Of a stretch of 64,000 nucleotides of DNA, positions 24,741 through 38,643 are shown one piece after another. The stretch's first letter is position 1; each line of letters begins with the position of its first letter. The notes below the pieces were generated by a model. It did not search any database. It saw only the letters and a program-made list of their open reading frames with translations, and was not told the DNA's origin. Both the position numbers and the translations under genes were made by a program. This DNA comes from Aquarana catesbeiana (taxonomy: Eukaryota > Chordata > Amphibia > Anura > Ranidae): positions 440,560,147 to 440,624,146 of the forward strand of contig NC_133326.1 of assembly GCF_042186555.1 (NCBI RefSeq), written 5' to 3'.

Positions 24741-25965
24741 ACAAGAGCACTGTTCCAATATGTAGTCACAGAAAAGTGCTCCATTTGGAGTTTTACGCAC
24801 TGATTTTTCTGAAATGGTTGTTAGTGAAACTCATTGTGGCTCTGGTTGTAGATAATCTGCTTCTCACCTTGGTCAAACTAGGAAGCACTTACATGTACTA
24901 AAACAAAATAAAGTACTGAGGTTTGACTGTGTTGAAAGCATTAAAAGTAGAATACCGGCCACTCGGATGCTCCTAGTTTCATCTGGAAGTTTTAACCCAG
25001 TTCCCACATTGCCCAAAACAGGAAACACTCACCAGCAGTGAAATACAAGAGAGAGCTTTGTTTTGGGTCATGTAAGATGGGACAAAAATATCAATCATTT
25101 TCTTTTGGCAGAAGAACAAGAATTGGATTAGAAAATATGAAGCAGCTTACCTCCAAGAAGCAAACAGCCATTGTTCTCATGTATTTATCTTCAGGTTCTG
25201 TTTAAGCATCCACTTCTGTCTATCTCCCAACTCTTTATAAACCAGGTGGTATACACCATTATCCAATCAGTAATCAGTAAGGTTTTATTTTGTAATGCAG
25301 AGGGAGGAGCACATTCCAGTGGGCCAAATGAAAACAGGGCAGTGCCACACAAATCCACAGGTGGTAGCAGGAACAATCTCTGCATAACAATCTGGCATCC
25401 TTTTAGTGAACATGCTAATCCAAGGTGTAACCCACAGCTGAGTTTAGCAGTTTTGATTTTTGACAAAAAAGGAGAGTGTTTTGGAAAAACAGATCTCTGT
25501 GTATTTTTTACTTTACATTTAAGGAAAATTTTGAAAAAAATAATAAATAGACCAAGCTGGCAACTAGCTTTAAGCAAAAAACAATTGTAACTAAGGATCA
25601 TCAAAGATGTGCATGCTTTGAAACTTCTTGAAAGCAATATGAATCATGGGTTCTATAGCTATGAAAATATAAGGTATTCTTGTAAAATACAAGACATTGC
25701 TTTTGTTTGGCTTATCTGTGGACATAAAAATCACCTATGTAAAAGCAAAGTTCCTTTTGTTCAATCAACTCTACCACAAATTACTCATGGAAATCCTGTT
25801 ACTATCTAACCCTAAACACAGCTCAAAATTGTCAGACCAAGAACAAAGATTATTTTCATCTCAATGTCTATGTGTATTAAGAAATGTTTCAAAGAAATTG
25901 AGTTTCCATCAAGTCGTTTTTGGACCATTCTGTTAATGTGAATCTGTTTACACAATACCCCAAAC
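24741..25965 (+). repeat. Monomer 21, hybrid F2/C
   Basis: The first half is F2 (agaataccgg, actcggatg, cacttctgtc). From about 25219-25264 it becomes C (ccaatcagtaat, ttgtaatgcag, gaaaacaggg, aatctggcatc, aatccaagg). Compared with the order F2-G2-A-B-C this removes three monomers' worth of sequence. Private change: gtgttttggaaa. Confidence 0.92.
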
Positions 25966-27400
25966 ACAAGAGCACTGTTCCAGTATGTAGTCACAGAAAA
26001 GTGCTCCATTTGGAGTTTTACGCACCGATTTTTCTGAAATGGTTGTTAGTGAAACTCATTGTGTCTCTGGTTGTAGATAATCTGCTTCTCACCTTGGTCA
26101 AAATAGGAAGCACTTACATGTACTAAAACAAAAAAAAGTACTGAGCTTTGACTGAGTTGAAAGCATTAAAAGTAGAGTACCAGCCACTCTGATGCTCCTA
26201 GTTTCATCCAGAAGATTTAACCCAGTTCCCACATTACCCAAAACAGGAAACACTCACCAGCAGTGAAATACAAGAGAGAGCTTTGTTTTGGGTCATGTAA
26301 GATGGGACAAAAATATCAATCATTTTCTTTTGGCAGAAGAACAAGAATTAGATTAGAAAATATGAAGCAGCTTACCTCCAAGAAGCAAACAGCCACTCTG
26401 ATGCTCGTAGTTTCATCTGGAAGATTTAACCCAGTTCCCACATTGCCCAAAACAGGAAACACTCACCATCAGTGAAATAAAAGGGAGAGCTTTGTTTTGG
26501 GTCATGTAAGATGGAACAAAAATATCAATCACTTTCTTCTGGCAGAAGAACAAGAATTGGATTAGAAAATATGAAGCAGCTTACCTCCAAGAAGCAAACA
26601 GCCATTGTTCTCATGTATTTATCTTCAGGTTCTGTTTAAGCATCCACTTCTGTCTATCTCCCAACTCTTTATAAACCAGGTGGTATACACCATTATCCAA
26701 TCAGTAATCAGTAAGGTTTTATTTTGTTATGCAGAGGGAGGAGCACATTCCAGTGGGCCAAATGAAAATAGGGCAGTGCCACAGAAATCCACAGGTGGTA
26801 GCAGGAACAATCTCTGCATAACAATAGGGCATCCTTTTAGTGAACATGCTAATCAGAGGTGTAACCCACAGCTGAGTTTAGCAGTTTTGATTTTTGACAA
26901 AAAAAGGAGAGTGTTTGAGAATAACAGATCTCTGTGTATTTTTTACTTTTCATTTAAGGAAAATTTTGAAAATAATAATAAATAGACCAAGCTGGCAATT
27001 AGCTTTAAGCAAAAAGCAATTCTAACTAAGGATCATCAAAGATTTGCATGCTTTAAAACTTCTTGAAAGCAATATGAATCATGGGTTCTATAGCAATGAA
27101 AATATAAGGCATTCTTGTAAAATACAAGACATTGCTTTTGTTTGACTTATCTATGGACATAAAAATCACCTATGTAAAAGCAAAGTTCCTTTTGTTCAAT
27201 CAACTCTACCACAAATTACTCTTGGAAATCCTATTACTATCTAACCCTAAACACAGCTCAAAATTGTCAGACCAAGAACAAAGATTATTTTCATCTCAAT
27301 GTCTATGTGTATTAAGAAATGTTTCAAAGAAATTGAGTTTCCATCAAGTCGTTTTTGGACCATTCTGTTAAAGTGAATCTGGTTACACAATACCCCAAAC
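25966..27400 (+). repeat. Monomer 22, class D with nested duplication
   Basis: D first half with the 209-bp duplication and an E-like second half (gtttgagaataac). The variant tcactttcttctgg near 26528 is shared only with monomer 25. Confidence 0.95.
26187..26604 (+). repeat. Nested 209-bp tandem duplication in monomer 22
   Basis: Copies 26187-26395 and 26396-26604, with the same junction (aacagccactctg) and the same copy-specific variants as in monomer 8, so inherited from one ancestral event. Confidence 0.95.
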
Positions 27401-28626
27401 ACAAGAGCACTGTTCCAATATGTAGTCACAGAAAAGTGCTCCATTTGGAGTTTTACGCACTGATTTTTCTGAAATGGTTGTTAGTGAAACTCATTGTGGC
27501 TCTGGTTGTAGATAATCTGCTTCTCACCTTGGTCAAACTAGGAAGCACTTACATGTACTAAAACAAAATAAAGTACTGAGGTTTGACTGTGTTGAAAGCA
27601 TTAAAAGTAGAAGACCGGCCACTCGGATGCTCCTAGTTTCATCTGGAAGTTTTAACCCAGTTCCCACATTGCCCAAAACAGGAAACACTCACCAGCAGTG
27701 AAATACAAGAGAGAGCTTTGTTTTGGGTCATGTAAGATGGGACAAAAATATCAATCATTTTCTTTTGGCAGAAGAACAAGAATTGGATTAGAAAATATGA
27801 AGCAGCTTACCTCCAAGAAGCAAACAGCCATTGTTCTCATGTATTTATCTTCAGGTTCTGTTTAAGCATCCACTTCTGTCTATCTCCCAACTCTTTATAA
27901 ACCAGGTGGTATACACCATTATCCACTCAGTAATCAGTAAGGTTTTATTTTGTTATGCAGAGGGAGGAGCACATTCCAGTGGGCCAAATGAAAATAGGGC
28001 AGTGCCACAGAAATCCACAGGTGGTAGCAGGAACAATCTCTGCATAACAAAAGGGCATCCTTTTAGTGAACATGCTAATCAGAGGTGTAACCCACAGCTG
28101 AGTTTAGCAGTTTTGATTTTTGACAAAAAAAGGAGTGTGTTTGGGAATAACAGATCTCTGTGTATTTTTTACTTTTCATTTAAGGAAAATTTTGAAAAAA
28201 ATAATAAATAGACCAAGCTGGCAATTAGTTTTAAGCAAAAAGCAATTGTAACTAAGGATCATCAAAGATTTGCATGCTTCGAAACTTCTTGAAAGCAATA
28301 TGAATCATGGGTTCTATAGCAATGAAAATACAAGGCATTCTTGTAAAATACAAGACATTGCTTTTGTTTGACTTATCTATGGACATAAAAATCACCTATG
28401 TAAAAGCAAAGTTCCTTTTGTTCAATCAACTCTACCACAAATTACTCTTGGAAATCCTATTACTATCTAACCCTAAACACAGCTCAAAATTGTCAGACCA
28501 AGAACAAAGATTATTTTCATGTCAATGTCTATGTGTATTAAGAAATGTTTCAAAGAAATTGAGTTTCCATCAAGTCGTTTTTGAACCATTCTGTTGAAGT
28601 GAATCTGGTTACACAATACCCCAAAC
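27401..28626 (+). repeat. Monomer 23, class F1
   Basis: Carries agaagaccgg with actcggatg, and the tail variants cttcgaaac and aaaatacaagg. Confidence 0.95.
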
Positions 28627-29852
28627 ACAAGAGCACTGTTCCAATATGTAGTCACAGAAAAGTGCTCCATTTGGAGTTTTACGCACTGATTTTTCTGAAA
28701 TGGTTGTTAGTGAAACTCATTGTGGCTCTGGTTGTAGATAATCTGCTTCTCACCTTGGTCAAACTAGGAAGCACTTACATGTACTAAAACAAAATAAAGT
28801 ACTGAGGTTTGACTGTGGTGAAAGCATTAAAAGTAGAATACTGGCCACTCTGATGCTCCTAGTTTCATCTGGAAGTTTTAACCCAGTTCCCACATTGCCC
28901 AAAACAGGAAACACTTACCAGCAGTGAAATACAAGAGAGAGCTTTGTTTTGGGTCATGTAAGATGGGACAAAAATATCAATCATTTTCTTTTGGCAGAAG
29001 AACAAGAATTGGATTAGAAAATATGAAGCAGCTTACCTCCAAGAAGCAAACAGCCATTGTTCTCATGTATTTATCTTCAGGTTCTGTTTAAGCATCCACT
29101 TCTGTCTATCTCCCAACTCTTTATAAACCAGGTGGTATACACCATTATCCAATCAGTAATCAGTAAGGTTTTATTTTGGTATGCAGAGGGAGGAGCACAT
29201 TCCAGTGGGCCAAATGAAAATAGGGCAGTGCCACAGAAATCCACAGGTGGTAGCAGGAACAATATCTGCATAACAATAGGGCATCCTTTTAGTGAACATG
29301 CTAATCAGAGGTGTAACCCACAGCTGAGTTTAGCAGTTTTGATTTTTGACAAAAAAAGGAGAGTGTTTGGGAATAACAGATCTCTGTGTATTTTTTACTT
29401 TTCATTTAAGGAAAATTTTGAAAATAATAATAAATAGACCAAGCTGGCAATTAGCTTTAAGCAAAAAGCAATTCTAACTAAGGATCATCAAAGATTTGCA
29501 TGCTTTGAAACTTCTTGAAAGCAATATGAATCATGGGTTCTATAGCAATGAAAATATAAGGCATTCTTGTAAAATACAAGGCATTGCTTTTGTTTGACTT
29601 ATCTGTGGACATAAAAATCACCTATGTAAAAGCAAAGTTCCTTTTGTTCAATCAACTCTACCACAAATTACTCATGGAAATCCTGTTACTATCTAACCCT
29701 AAACACAGCTCAAAATTGTCAGAACAAGAACAAAGATTATTTTCATCTCAATGTCTATGTGTATTAAGAAATGTTTCAAAGAAATTGAGTTTCCATCAAG
29801 TCGTTTTTGGACCATTCTGTTAATGTGAATCTGTTTACACAATACCCCAAAC
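28627..29852 (+). repeat. Monomer 24, class G1 with a D-leading tail
   Basis: G1 body (ttttggtatgcag, caatatctgc) and cacttaccag, shared with monomer 27 but not 11. The tail begins as G1 (aaggcattg, gtttgactt) and changes by 29656 to the tail that precedes D (caactctacc, actcatggaa). The switch between 29598 and 29655 is the junction of the 3,887-bp duplication. Confidence 0.94.
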
Positions 29853-31287
29853 ACAAGAGCACTGTTCCAGTATGTAGTCACAGAAAAGTGCTCCATTTGG
29901 AGTTTTACGCACCGATTTTTCTGAAATGGTTGTTAGTGAAACTCATTGTGTCTCTGGTTGTAGATAATCTGCTTCTCACCTTGGTCAAAATAGGAAGCAC
30001 TTACATGTACTAAAACAAAAAAAAGTACTGAGCTTTGACTGAGTTGAAAGCATTAAAAGTAGAGTACCAGCCACTCTGATGCTCCTAGTTTCATCCAGAA
30101 GATTTAACCCAGTTCCCACATTACCCAAAACAGGAAACACTCACCAGCAGTGAAATACAAGAGAGAGCTTTGTTTTGGGTCATGTAAGATGGGACAAAAA
30201 TATCAATCATTTTCTTTTGGCAGAAGAACAAGAATTAGATTAGAAAATATGAAGCAGCTTACCTCCAAGAAGCAAACAGCCACTCTGATGCTCGTAGTTT
30301 CATCTGGAAGATTTAACCCAGTTCCCACATTGCCCAAAACAGGAAACACTCACCATCAGTGAAATAAAAGGGAGAGCTTTGTTTTGGGTCATGTAAGATG
30401 GAACAAAAATATCAATCACTTTCTTCTGGCAGAAGAACAAGAATTGGATTAGAAAATATGAAGCAGCTTACCTCCAAGAAGCAAACAGCCATTGTTCTCA
30501 TGTATTTATCTTCAGGTTCTGTTTAAGCATCCACTTCTGTCTATCTCCCAACTCTTTATAAACCAGGTGGTATACACCATTATCCAATCAGTAATCAGTA
30601 AGGTTTTATTTTGTTATGCAGAGGGAGGAGCACATTCCAGTGGGCCAAATGAAAATAGGGCAGTGCCACAGAAATCCACAGGTGGTAGCAGGAACAATCT
30701 CTGCATAACAATAGGGCATCCTTTTAGTGAACATGCTAATCAGAGGTGTAACCCACAGCTGAGTTTAGCAGTTTTGATTTTTGACAAAAAAAGGAGAGTG
30801 TTTGAGAATAACAGATCTCTGTGTATTTTTTACTTTTCATTTAAGGAAAATTTTGAAAATAATAATAAATAGACCAAGCTGGCAATTAGCTTTAAGCAAA
30901 AAGCAATTCTAACTAAGGATCATCAAAGATTTGCATGCTTTAAAACTTCTTGAAAGCAATATGAATCATGGGTTCTATAGCAATGAAAATATAAGGCATT
31001 CTTGTAAAATACAAGACATTGCTTTTGTTTGACTTATCTATGGACATAAAAATCACCTATGTAAAAGCAAAGTTCCTTTTGTTCAATCAACTCTACCACA
31101 AATTACTCTTGGAAATCCTATTACTATCTAACCCTAAACACAGCTCAAAATTGTCAGACCAAGAACAAAGATTATTTTCATCTCAATGTCTATGTGTATT
31201 AAGAAATGTTTCAAAGAAATTGAGTTTCCATCAAGTCGTTTTTGGACCATTCTGTTAAAGTGAATCTGGTTACACAATACCCCAAAC
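29853..31287 (+). repeat. Monomer 25, class D with nested duplication
   Basis: Copy of monomer 22 at +3,887 bp, including the tcactttcttctgg variant near 30416 and an E-like second half. Confidence 0.95.
30074..30491 (+). repeat. Nested 209-bp tandem duplication in monomer 25
   Basis: Copies 30074-30282 and 30283-30491, with the same copy-specific variants as the duplications in monomers 8 and 22. Confidence 0.95.
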
Positions 31288-32513
31288 ACAAGAGCACTGT
31301 TCCAATATGTAGTCACAGAAAAGTGCTCCATTTGGAGTTTTACGCACTGATTTTTCTGAAATGGTTGTTAGTGAAACTCATTGTGGCTCTGGTTGTAGAT
31401 AATCTGCTTCTCACCTTGGTCAAACTAGGAAGCACTTACATGTACTAAAACAAAATAAAGTACTGAGGTTTGACTGTGTTGAAAGCATTAAAAGTAGAAG
31501 ACCGGCCACTCGGATGCTCCTAGTTTCATCTGGAAGTTTTAACCCAGTTCCCACATTGCCCAAAACAGGAAACACTCACCAGCAGTGAAATACAAGAGAG
31601 AGCTTTGTTTTGGGTCATGTAAGATGGGACAAAAATATCAATCATTTTCTTTTGGCAGAAGAACAAGAATTGGATTAGAAAATATGAAGCAGCTTACCTC
31701 CAAGAAGCAAACAGCCATTGTTCTCATGTATTTATCTTCAGGTTCTGTTTAAGCATCCACTTCTGTCTATCTCCCAACTCTTTATAAACCAGGTGGTATA
31801 CACCATTATCCACTCAGTAATCAGTAAGGTTTTATTTTGTTATGCAGAGGGAGGAGCACATTCCAGTGGGCCAAATGAAAATAGGGCAGTGCCACAGAAA
31901 TCCACAGGTGGTAGCAGGAACAATCTCTGCATAACAAAAGGGCATCCTTTTAGTGAACATGCTAATCAGAGGTGTAACCCACAGCTGAGTTTAGCAGTTT
32001 TGATTTTTGACAAAAAAAGGAGTGTGTTTGGGAATAACAGATCTCTGTGTATTTTTTACTTTTCATTTAAGGAAAATTTTGAAAAAAATAATAAATAGAC
32101 CAAGCTGGCAATTAGTTTTAAGCAAAAAGCAATTGTAACTAAGGATCATCAAAGATTTGCATGCTTCGAAACTTCTTGAAAGCAATATGAATCATGGGTT
32201 CTATAGCAATGAAAATACAAGGCATTCTTGTAAAATACAAGACATTGCTTTTGTTTGACTTATCTATGGACATAAAAATCACCTATGTAAAAGCAAAGTT
32301 CCTTTTGTTCAATCAACTCTACCACAAATTACTCTTGGAAATCCTATTACTATCTAACCCTAAACACAGCTCAAAATTGTCAGACCAAGAACAAAGATTA
32401 TTTTCATGTCAATGTCTATGTGTATTAAGAAATGTTTCAAAGAAATTGAGTTTCCATCAAGTCGTTTTTGAACCATTCTGTTGAAGTGAATCTGGTTACA
32501 CAATACCCCAAAC
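31288..32513 (+). repeat. Monomer 26, class F1
   Basis: Carries agaagaccgg, actcggatg and the F1 tail. It pairs with monomer 23 (+3,887) and with monomer 10 (+20,035), differing from the latter by c/g in gttctcatg. Confidence 0.95.
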
Positions 32514-33739
32514 ACAAGAGCACTGTTCCAATATGTAGTCACAGAAAAGTGCTCCATTTGGAGTTTTACGCACTGATTTTTCTGAAATGGTTGTTAGTGA
32601 AACTCATTGTGGCTCTGGTTGTAGATAATCTGCTTCTCACCTTGGTCAAACTAGGAAGCACTTACATGTACTAAAACAAAATAAAGTACTGAGGTTTGAC
32701 TGTGGTGAAAGCATTAAAAGTAGAATACTGGCCACTCTGATGCTCCTAGTTTCATCTGGAAGTTTTAACCCAGTTCCCACATTGCCCAAAACAGGAAACA
32801 CTTACCAGCAGTGAAATACAAGAGAGAGCTTTGTTTTGGGTCATGTAAGATGGGACAAAAATATCAATCATTTTCTTTTGGCAGAAGAACAAGAATTGGA
32901 TTAGAAAATATGAAGCAGCTTACCTCCAAGAAGCAAACAGCCATTGTTCTCATGTATTTATCTTCAGGTTCTGTTTAAGCATCCACTTCTGTCTATCTCC
33001 CAACTCTTTATAAACCAGGTGGTATACACCATTATCCAATCAGTAATCAGTAAGGTTTTATTTTGGTATGCAGAGGGAGGAGCACATTCCAGTGGGCCAA
33101 ATGAAAATAGGGCAGTGCCACAGAAATCCACAGGTGGTAGCAGGAACAATATCTGCATAACAATAGGGCATCCTTTTAGTGAACATGCTAATCAGAGGTG
33201 TAACCCACAGCTGAGTTTAGCAGTTTTGATTTTTGACAAAAAAAGGAGAGTGTTTGGGAATAACAGATCTCTGTGTATTTTTTACTTTTCATTTAAGGAA
33301 AATTTTGAAAATAATAATAAATAGACCAAGCTGGCAATTAGCTTTAAGCAAAAAGCAATTCTAACTAAGGATCATCAAAGATTTGCATGCTTTGAAACTT
33401 CTTGAAAGCAATATGAATCATGGGTTCTATAGCAATGAAAATATAAGGCATTCTTGTAAAATACAAGGCATTGCTTTTGTTTGACTTATCTGTGGACATA
33501 AAAATCACCTATGTAAAAGCAAAGTTCCTTTTGTTCAATCAAATCTACCACAAATTACTCTTGGAAATCCTGTTACTATCTAACCCTAAACAGAGCTCAA
33601 AATTGTCAGACCAAGAACAAAGATTATTTTCATCTCAATGTCTATGTGTATTAAGAAATGTTTCAAAGAAATTGAGTTTCCATCAAGTCGTTTTTGGACC
33701 ATTCTGTTAAAGTGAATCTGGTTACACAATACCCCAAAC
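32514..33739 (+). repeat. Monomer 27, class G1
   Basis: G1 body with the cacttaccag variant near 32799, which it shares with monomer 24 and not with monomer 11. The tail is the standard G1-to-E form (aaggcattg, caaatctacc, cagagctc). Confidence 0.95.
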
Positions 33740-34965
33740 ACAAGAGCACTGTTCCAATATGTAGTCACAGAAAAGTGCTCCATTTGGAGTTTTACGCACT
33801 GATTTTTCTGAAATGGTTGTTAGTGAAACTCATTGTGGATCTGGTTGTAGATAATCTGCTTCTCACCTTGGTCAAACTAGGAAGCACTTACATGTACTAA
33901 AACAAAATAAAGTACTGAGGTTTGACTGTGTTGAAAGCATTAAAAGTAGAATACCGGCCACTCTGATGCTCCTAGTTTCATCTGGAAGTTTTAACCCAGT
34001 CCCCACATTGCCCAAAACAGGAAACACTCACCAGCAGTGAAATACAAGAGAGAGCTTTGTTTTGGGTCATGTAAGATGGGACAAAAATATCAATCATTTT
34101 CTTTTGGCAGAAGAACAAGAATTGGATTAGAAAATATGAAGCAGCTTACCTCCAAGAAGCAAACAGCCATTGTTCTCATGTATTTATCTTCAGGTTCTGT
34201 TTAAGCATCCACTTCTGTCTATCTCCCAACTCTTTATAAACCAGGTGGTATACACCATTATCCAATCAGTAATCAGTAAGGTTTTATTTTGTTATGCAGA
34301 GGGAGGAGCACATTCCAGTGGGCCAAATGAAAATAGGGCAGTGCCACAGAAATCCACAGGTGGTAGCAGGAACAATCTCTGCATAACAATAGGGCATCCT
34401 TTTAGTGAACATGCTAATCAGAGGTGTAACCCACAGCTGAGTTTAGCAGTTTTGATTTTTGACAAAAAAAGGAGAGTGTTTGAGAATAACAGATCTCTGT
34501 GTATTTTTTACTTTTCATTTAAGGAAAATTTTGAAAATAATAATAAATAGACCAAGCTGGCAATTAGCTTTAAGCAAAAAGCAATTCTAACTAAGGATCA
34601 TCAAAGATTTGCATGCTTTAAAACTTCTTGAAAGCAATATGAATCATGGGTTCTATAGCAATGAAAATATAAGGCATTCTTGTAAAATACAAGACATTGC
34701 TTTTGTTTGACTTATCTATGGACATAAAAATCACCTATGTAAAAGCAAAGTTACTTTTGTTCAATCAACTCTACCACAAATTACTCTTGGAAATCCTATT
34801 ACTATCTAACCCTAAACACAGCTCAAAATTGTCAGACCAAGAACAAAGATTATTTTCATCTCAATGTCTATGTGTAATAAGAAATGTTTCAAAGAAATTG
34901 AGTTTCCATCAAGTCGTTTTTGGACCATTCTGTTAAAGTGAATCTGGTTACACAATACCCCAAAC
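33740..34965 (+). repeat. Monomer 28, class E
   Basis: Partner of monomer 12 at +20,035. Private change: gtgtaataag near 34873 in the tail. Confidence 0.95.
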
Positions 34966-36191
34966 ACAAGAGCACTGTTCCAATATGTAGTCACAGAAAA
35001 GTGCTCCATTTGGAGTTTTACGCACTGATTTTTCTGAAATGGTTGTTAGTGAAACTCATTGTGGCTCTGGTTGTAGATAATCTGCTTCTCACCTTGGTCA
35101 AACTAGGAAGCACTTACATGTACTAAAACAAAATAAAGTACTGAGGTTTGACTGTGTTGAAAGCATTAAAAGTAGAATACCGGCCACTCGGATGCTCCTA
35201 GTTTCATCTGGAAGTTTTAACCCAGTTCCCACATTGCCCAAAACAGGAAACACTCACCAGCAGTGAAATACAAGAGAGAGCTTTGTTTTGGGTCATGTAA
35301 GATGGGACAAAAATATCAATCATTTTCTTTTGGCAGAAGAACAAGAATTGGATTAGAAAATATGAAGCAGCTTACCTCCAAGAAGCAAACAGCCATTGTT
35401 CTCATGTATTTATCTTCAGGTTCTGTTTAAGCATCCACTTCTGTCTATCTCCCAACTCTTTATAAACCAGGTGGTATACACCATTATCCACTCAGTAATC
35501 AGTAAGGTTTTATTTTGTTATGCAGAGGGAGGAGCACATTCCAGTGGGCCAAATGAAAATAGGGCAGTGCCACAGAAATCCACAGGTGGTAGCAGGAACA
35601 ATCTCTGCATAACAAAAGGGCATCCTTTTAGTGAACATGCTAATCAGAGGTGTAACCCACAGCTGAGTTTAGCAGTTTTGATTTTTGACAAAAAAAGGAG
35701 TGTGTTTGGGAATAACAGATCTCTGTGTATTTTTTACTTTTCATTTAAGGAAAATTTTGAAAAAAATAATAAATAGACCAAGCTGGCAATTAGTTTTAAG
35801 CAAAAAGCAATTGTAACTAAGGATCATCAAAGATTTGCATGCTTTGAAACTTCTTGAAAGCAATATGAATCATGGGTTCTATAGCAATGAAAATATAAGG
35901 CATTCTTGTAAAATACAAGACATTGCTTTTGTTTGACTTATCTATGGACATAAAAATCACCTATGTAAAAGCAAAGTTCCTTTTGTTCAATCAACTCTAC
36001 CACAAATTACTCTTGGAAATCCTATTACTATCTAACCCTAAACACAGCTCAAAATTGTCAGACCAAGAACAAAGATTATTTTCATGTCAATGTCTATGTG
36101 TATTAAGAAATGTTTCAAAGAAATTGAGTTTCCATCAAGTCGTTTTTGAACCATTCTGTTGAAGTGAACCTGGTTACACAATACCCCAAAC
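34966..36191 (+). repeat. Monomer 29, class F2
   Basis: Partner of monomer 13, with the same gttgaagtgaacc tail. Confidence 0.95.
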
Positions 36192-37417
36192 ACAAGAGCA
36201 CTGTTCCAATATGTAGTCACAGAAAAGTGCTCCATTTGGAGTTTTACGCACTGATTTTTCTGAAATGGTTGTTAGTGAAACTCATTGTGGCTCTGGTTGT
36301 AGATAATCTGCTTCTCACCTTGGTCAAACTAGGAAGCACTTACATGTACTAAAACAAAATAAAGTACTGAGGTTTGACTGTGGTGAAAGCATTAAAAGTA
36401 GAATACTGGCCACTCTGATGCTCCTAGTTTCATCTGGAAGTTTTAACCCAGTTCCCACATGGCCCAAAACAGGAAACACTCACCAGCAGTGAAATACAAG
36501 AGAGAGCTTTGTTTTGGGTCATGTAAGATGGGACAAAAATATCAATCATTTTCTTTTGGCAGAAGAACAAGAATTGGATTAGAAAATATGAAGCAGCTTA
36601 CCTCCAAGAAGCAAACAGCCATTGTTCTCATGTATTTATCTTCAGGTTCTGTTTAAGCATCCACTTCTGTCTATCTCCCAACTCTTTATAAACCAGGTGG
36701 TATACACCATTATCCACTCAGTAATCAGTAAGGTTTTATTTTGTTATGCAGAGGGAGGAGCACATTCCAGTGGGCCAAATGAAAATAGGGCAGTGCCACA
36801 GAAATCCACAGGTGGTAGCAGGAACAATCTCTGCATAACAAAAGGGCATCCTTTTAGTGAACATGCTAATCAGAGGTGTAACCCACAGCTGAGTTTAGCA
36901 GTTTTGATTTTTGACAAAAAAAGGAGTGTGTTTGGGAATAACAGATCTCTGTGTATTTTTTACTTTTCATTTAAGGAAAATTTTGAAAAAAATAATAAAT
37001 AGACCAAGCTGGCAATTAGTTTTAAGCAAAAAGCAATTGTAACTAAGGATCATCAAAGATTTGCATGCTTTGAAACTTCTTGAAAGCAATATGAATCATG
37101 GGTTCTATAGCAATGAAAATATAAGGCATTCTTGTAAAATACAAGACATTGCTTTTGTTTGACTTATCTATGGACATAAAAATCACCTATGTAAAAGCAA
37201 AGTTCCTTTTGTTCAATCAACTCTACCACAAATTACTCTTGGAAATCCTATTACTATCTAACCCTAAACAAAGCTCAAAATTGTCAGACCAAGAACAAAG
37301 ATTATTTTCATGTCAATGTCTATGTGTATTAAGAAATGTTTCAAAGAAATTGAGTTTCCATCAAGTCGTTTTTGGACCATTCTGTTAAAGTGAATCTGGT
37401 TACACAATACCCCAAAC
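36192..37417 (+). repeat. Monomer 30, class G2
   Basis: Partner of monomer 14. It has the usual gtaacccac where monomer 14 has gtaacacac, and a private cacatggccc near 36456. Confidence 0.95.
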
Positions 37418-38643
37418 ACAAGAGCACTGTTCCAATATGTAGTCACAGAAAAGTGCTCCATTTGGAGTTTTACGCACTGATTTTTCTGAAATGGTTATTA
37501 GTGATACTCATTGTGGCTCTGGTTGTAGATAATCTGCTTTTCACCTTGGTCAAACTAGGAAGCACTTACATGTATTAAAACAAAATAAAGTACTGAGTTT
37601 TGACTTAGTTGAAAGCATTAAAAGTAGAGTACGGGCCACTCTGATGCTCCTAGTTTCATCTGGAAGATTTAACCCAGTTCCCACATTGCCCAAAACAGGA
37701 AACACTCACCAGCAGTGAAATACAAGAGAGAGCTTTGTTTTGGGTCATGTAAGATGGGACAAAAATATCAATCATCTTCTTTTGGCAGAAGAATAATAAT
37801 TGGATTAGAAAAAATGAAGCAGCTTACATCCAAGAAGCAAACAGCTATTGTTCTCATGTATTTATCTTCAGGTTCTGTTTAAGCATCCACTTCTCTCTAT
37901 CTCCCAACTCTTTATAAACCAGGTGGTATACACCATTATCCATTCAGTAATCAGTAAGGTTTTATTTTGTAATGCAGAGGGAGGAGCACATTCCAGTGGG
38001 CCAAATAAAAATAGGGCAGTGCCACACAAATCCACAGGTGGTAGCAGGAACAATCTCCGCATAACAATAATACATCTTTTTAGTGAACATGCTGATCAGA
38101 GGTATAACCCACAGCTGAGTTTAGCAGTTTTGATTTTTGTCAAAAAAAGGAGAGTGTTTCGGAATAACAGATCTCTGTGTATTTTTTACTTTTCATTTAA
38201 GGAAAATTTTGAAAAAAATAATAAATAGACCAAGCTGGCAATTAGCTTTAAGCAAAAAGCAATTGTAACTAAGGATCATCAAAAATGTGCATGCTTTGAA
38301 ACTTCCTGAAAGAAATATGAATCATGGGTTCTATATCAATGAAAATATGAGGCATTCTTGTAAAATACAAGACATTGCTTTTGTTTGATTTATCTGTGGA
38401 CATAAAAATCACCTACGTAAAAGCAAAGTTCCTTTTGTTCAATCAACTCTACCACAAATTACTCTTGGAAATACTATTACTATCTAACACTAAACACAGC
38501 TCAAAATTGTCAGAACAAGAACACAGATTATTTTCATCTCAATGTCTATGTGTATTAAGAAATGTTTCAAAGAAATTGAGTTTCCATCAAGTCGTTTTTG
38601 GACCATTCTGTTAATGTGAATCTTGTTACACAATACCCCAAAC
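37418..38643 (+). repeat. Monomer 31, class A
   Basis: Partner of monomer 15, sharing gtttcggaat near 38157. Confidence 0.95.

Larger units (their letters stand above)
25740..33510 (+). repeat. Tandem duplication of a 3,887-bp D-F1-G1 block
   Basis: About 25.74-29.62 kb and 29.63-33.51 kb align at 3,887 bp with no difference in any of the recurrent frames I compared. The central junction is in monomer 24's tail (29598-29655). Both copies share cacttaccag, which the older partner at 12.7 kb lacks. Confidence 0.9.
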
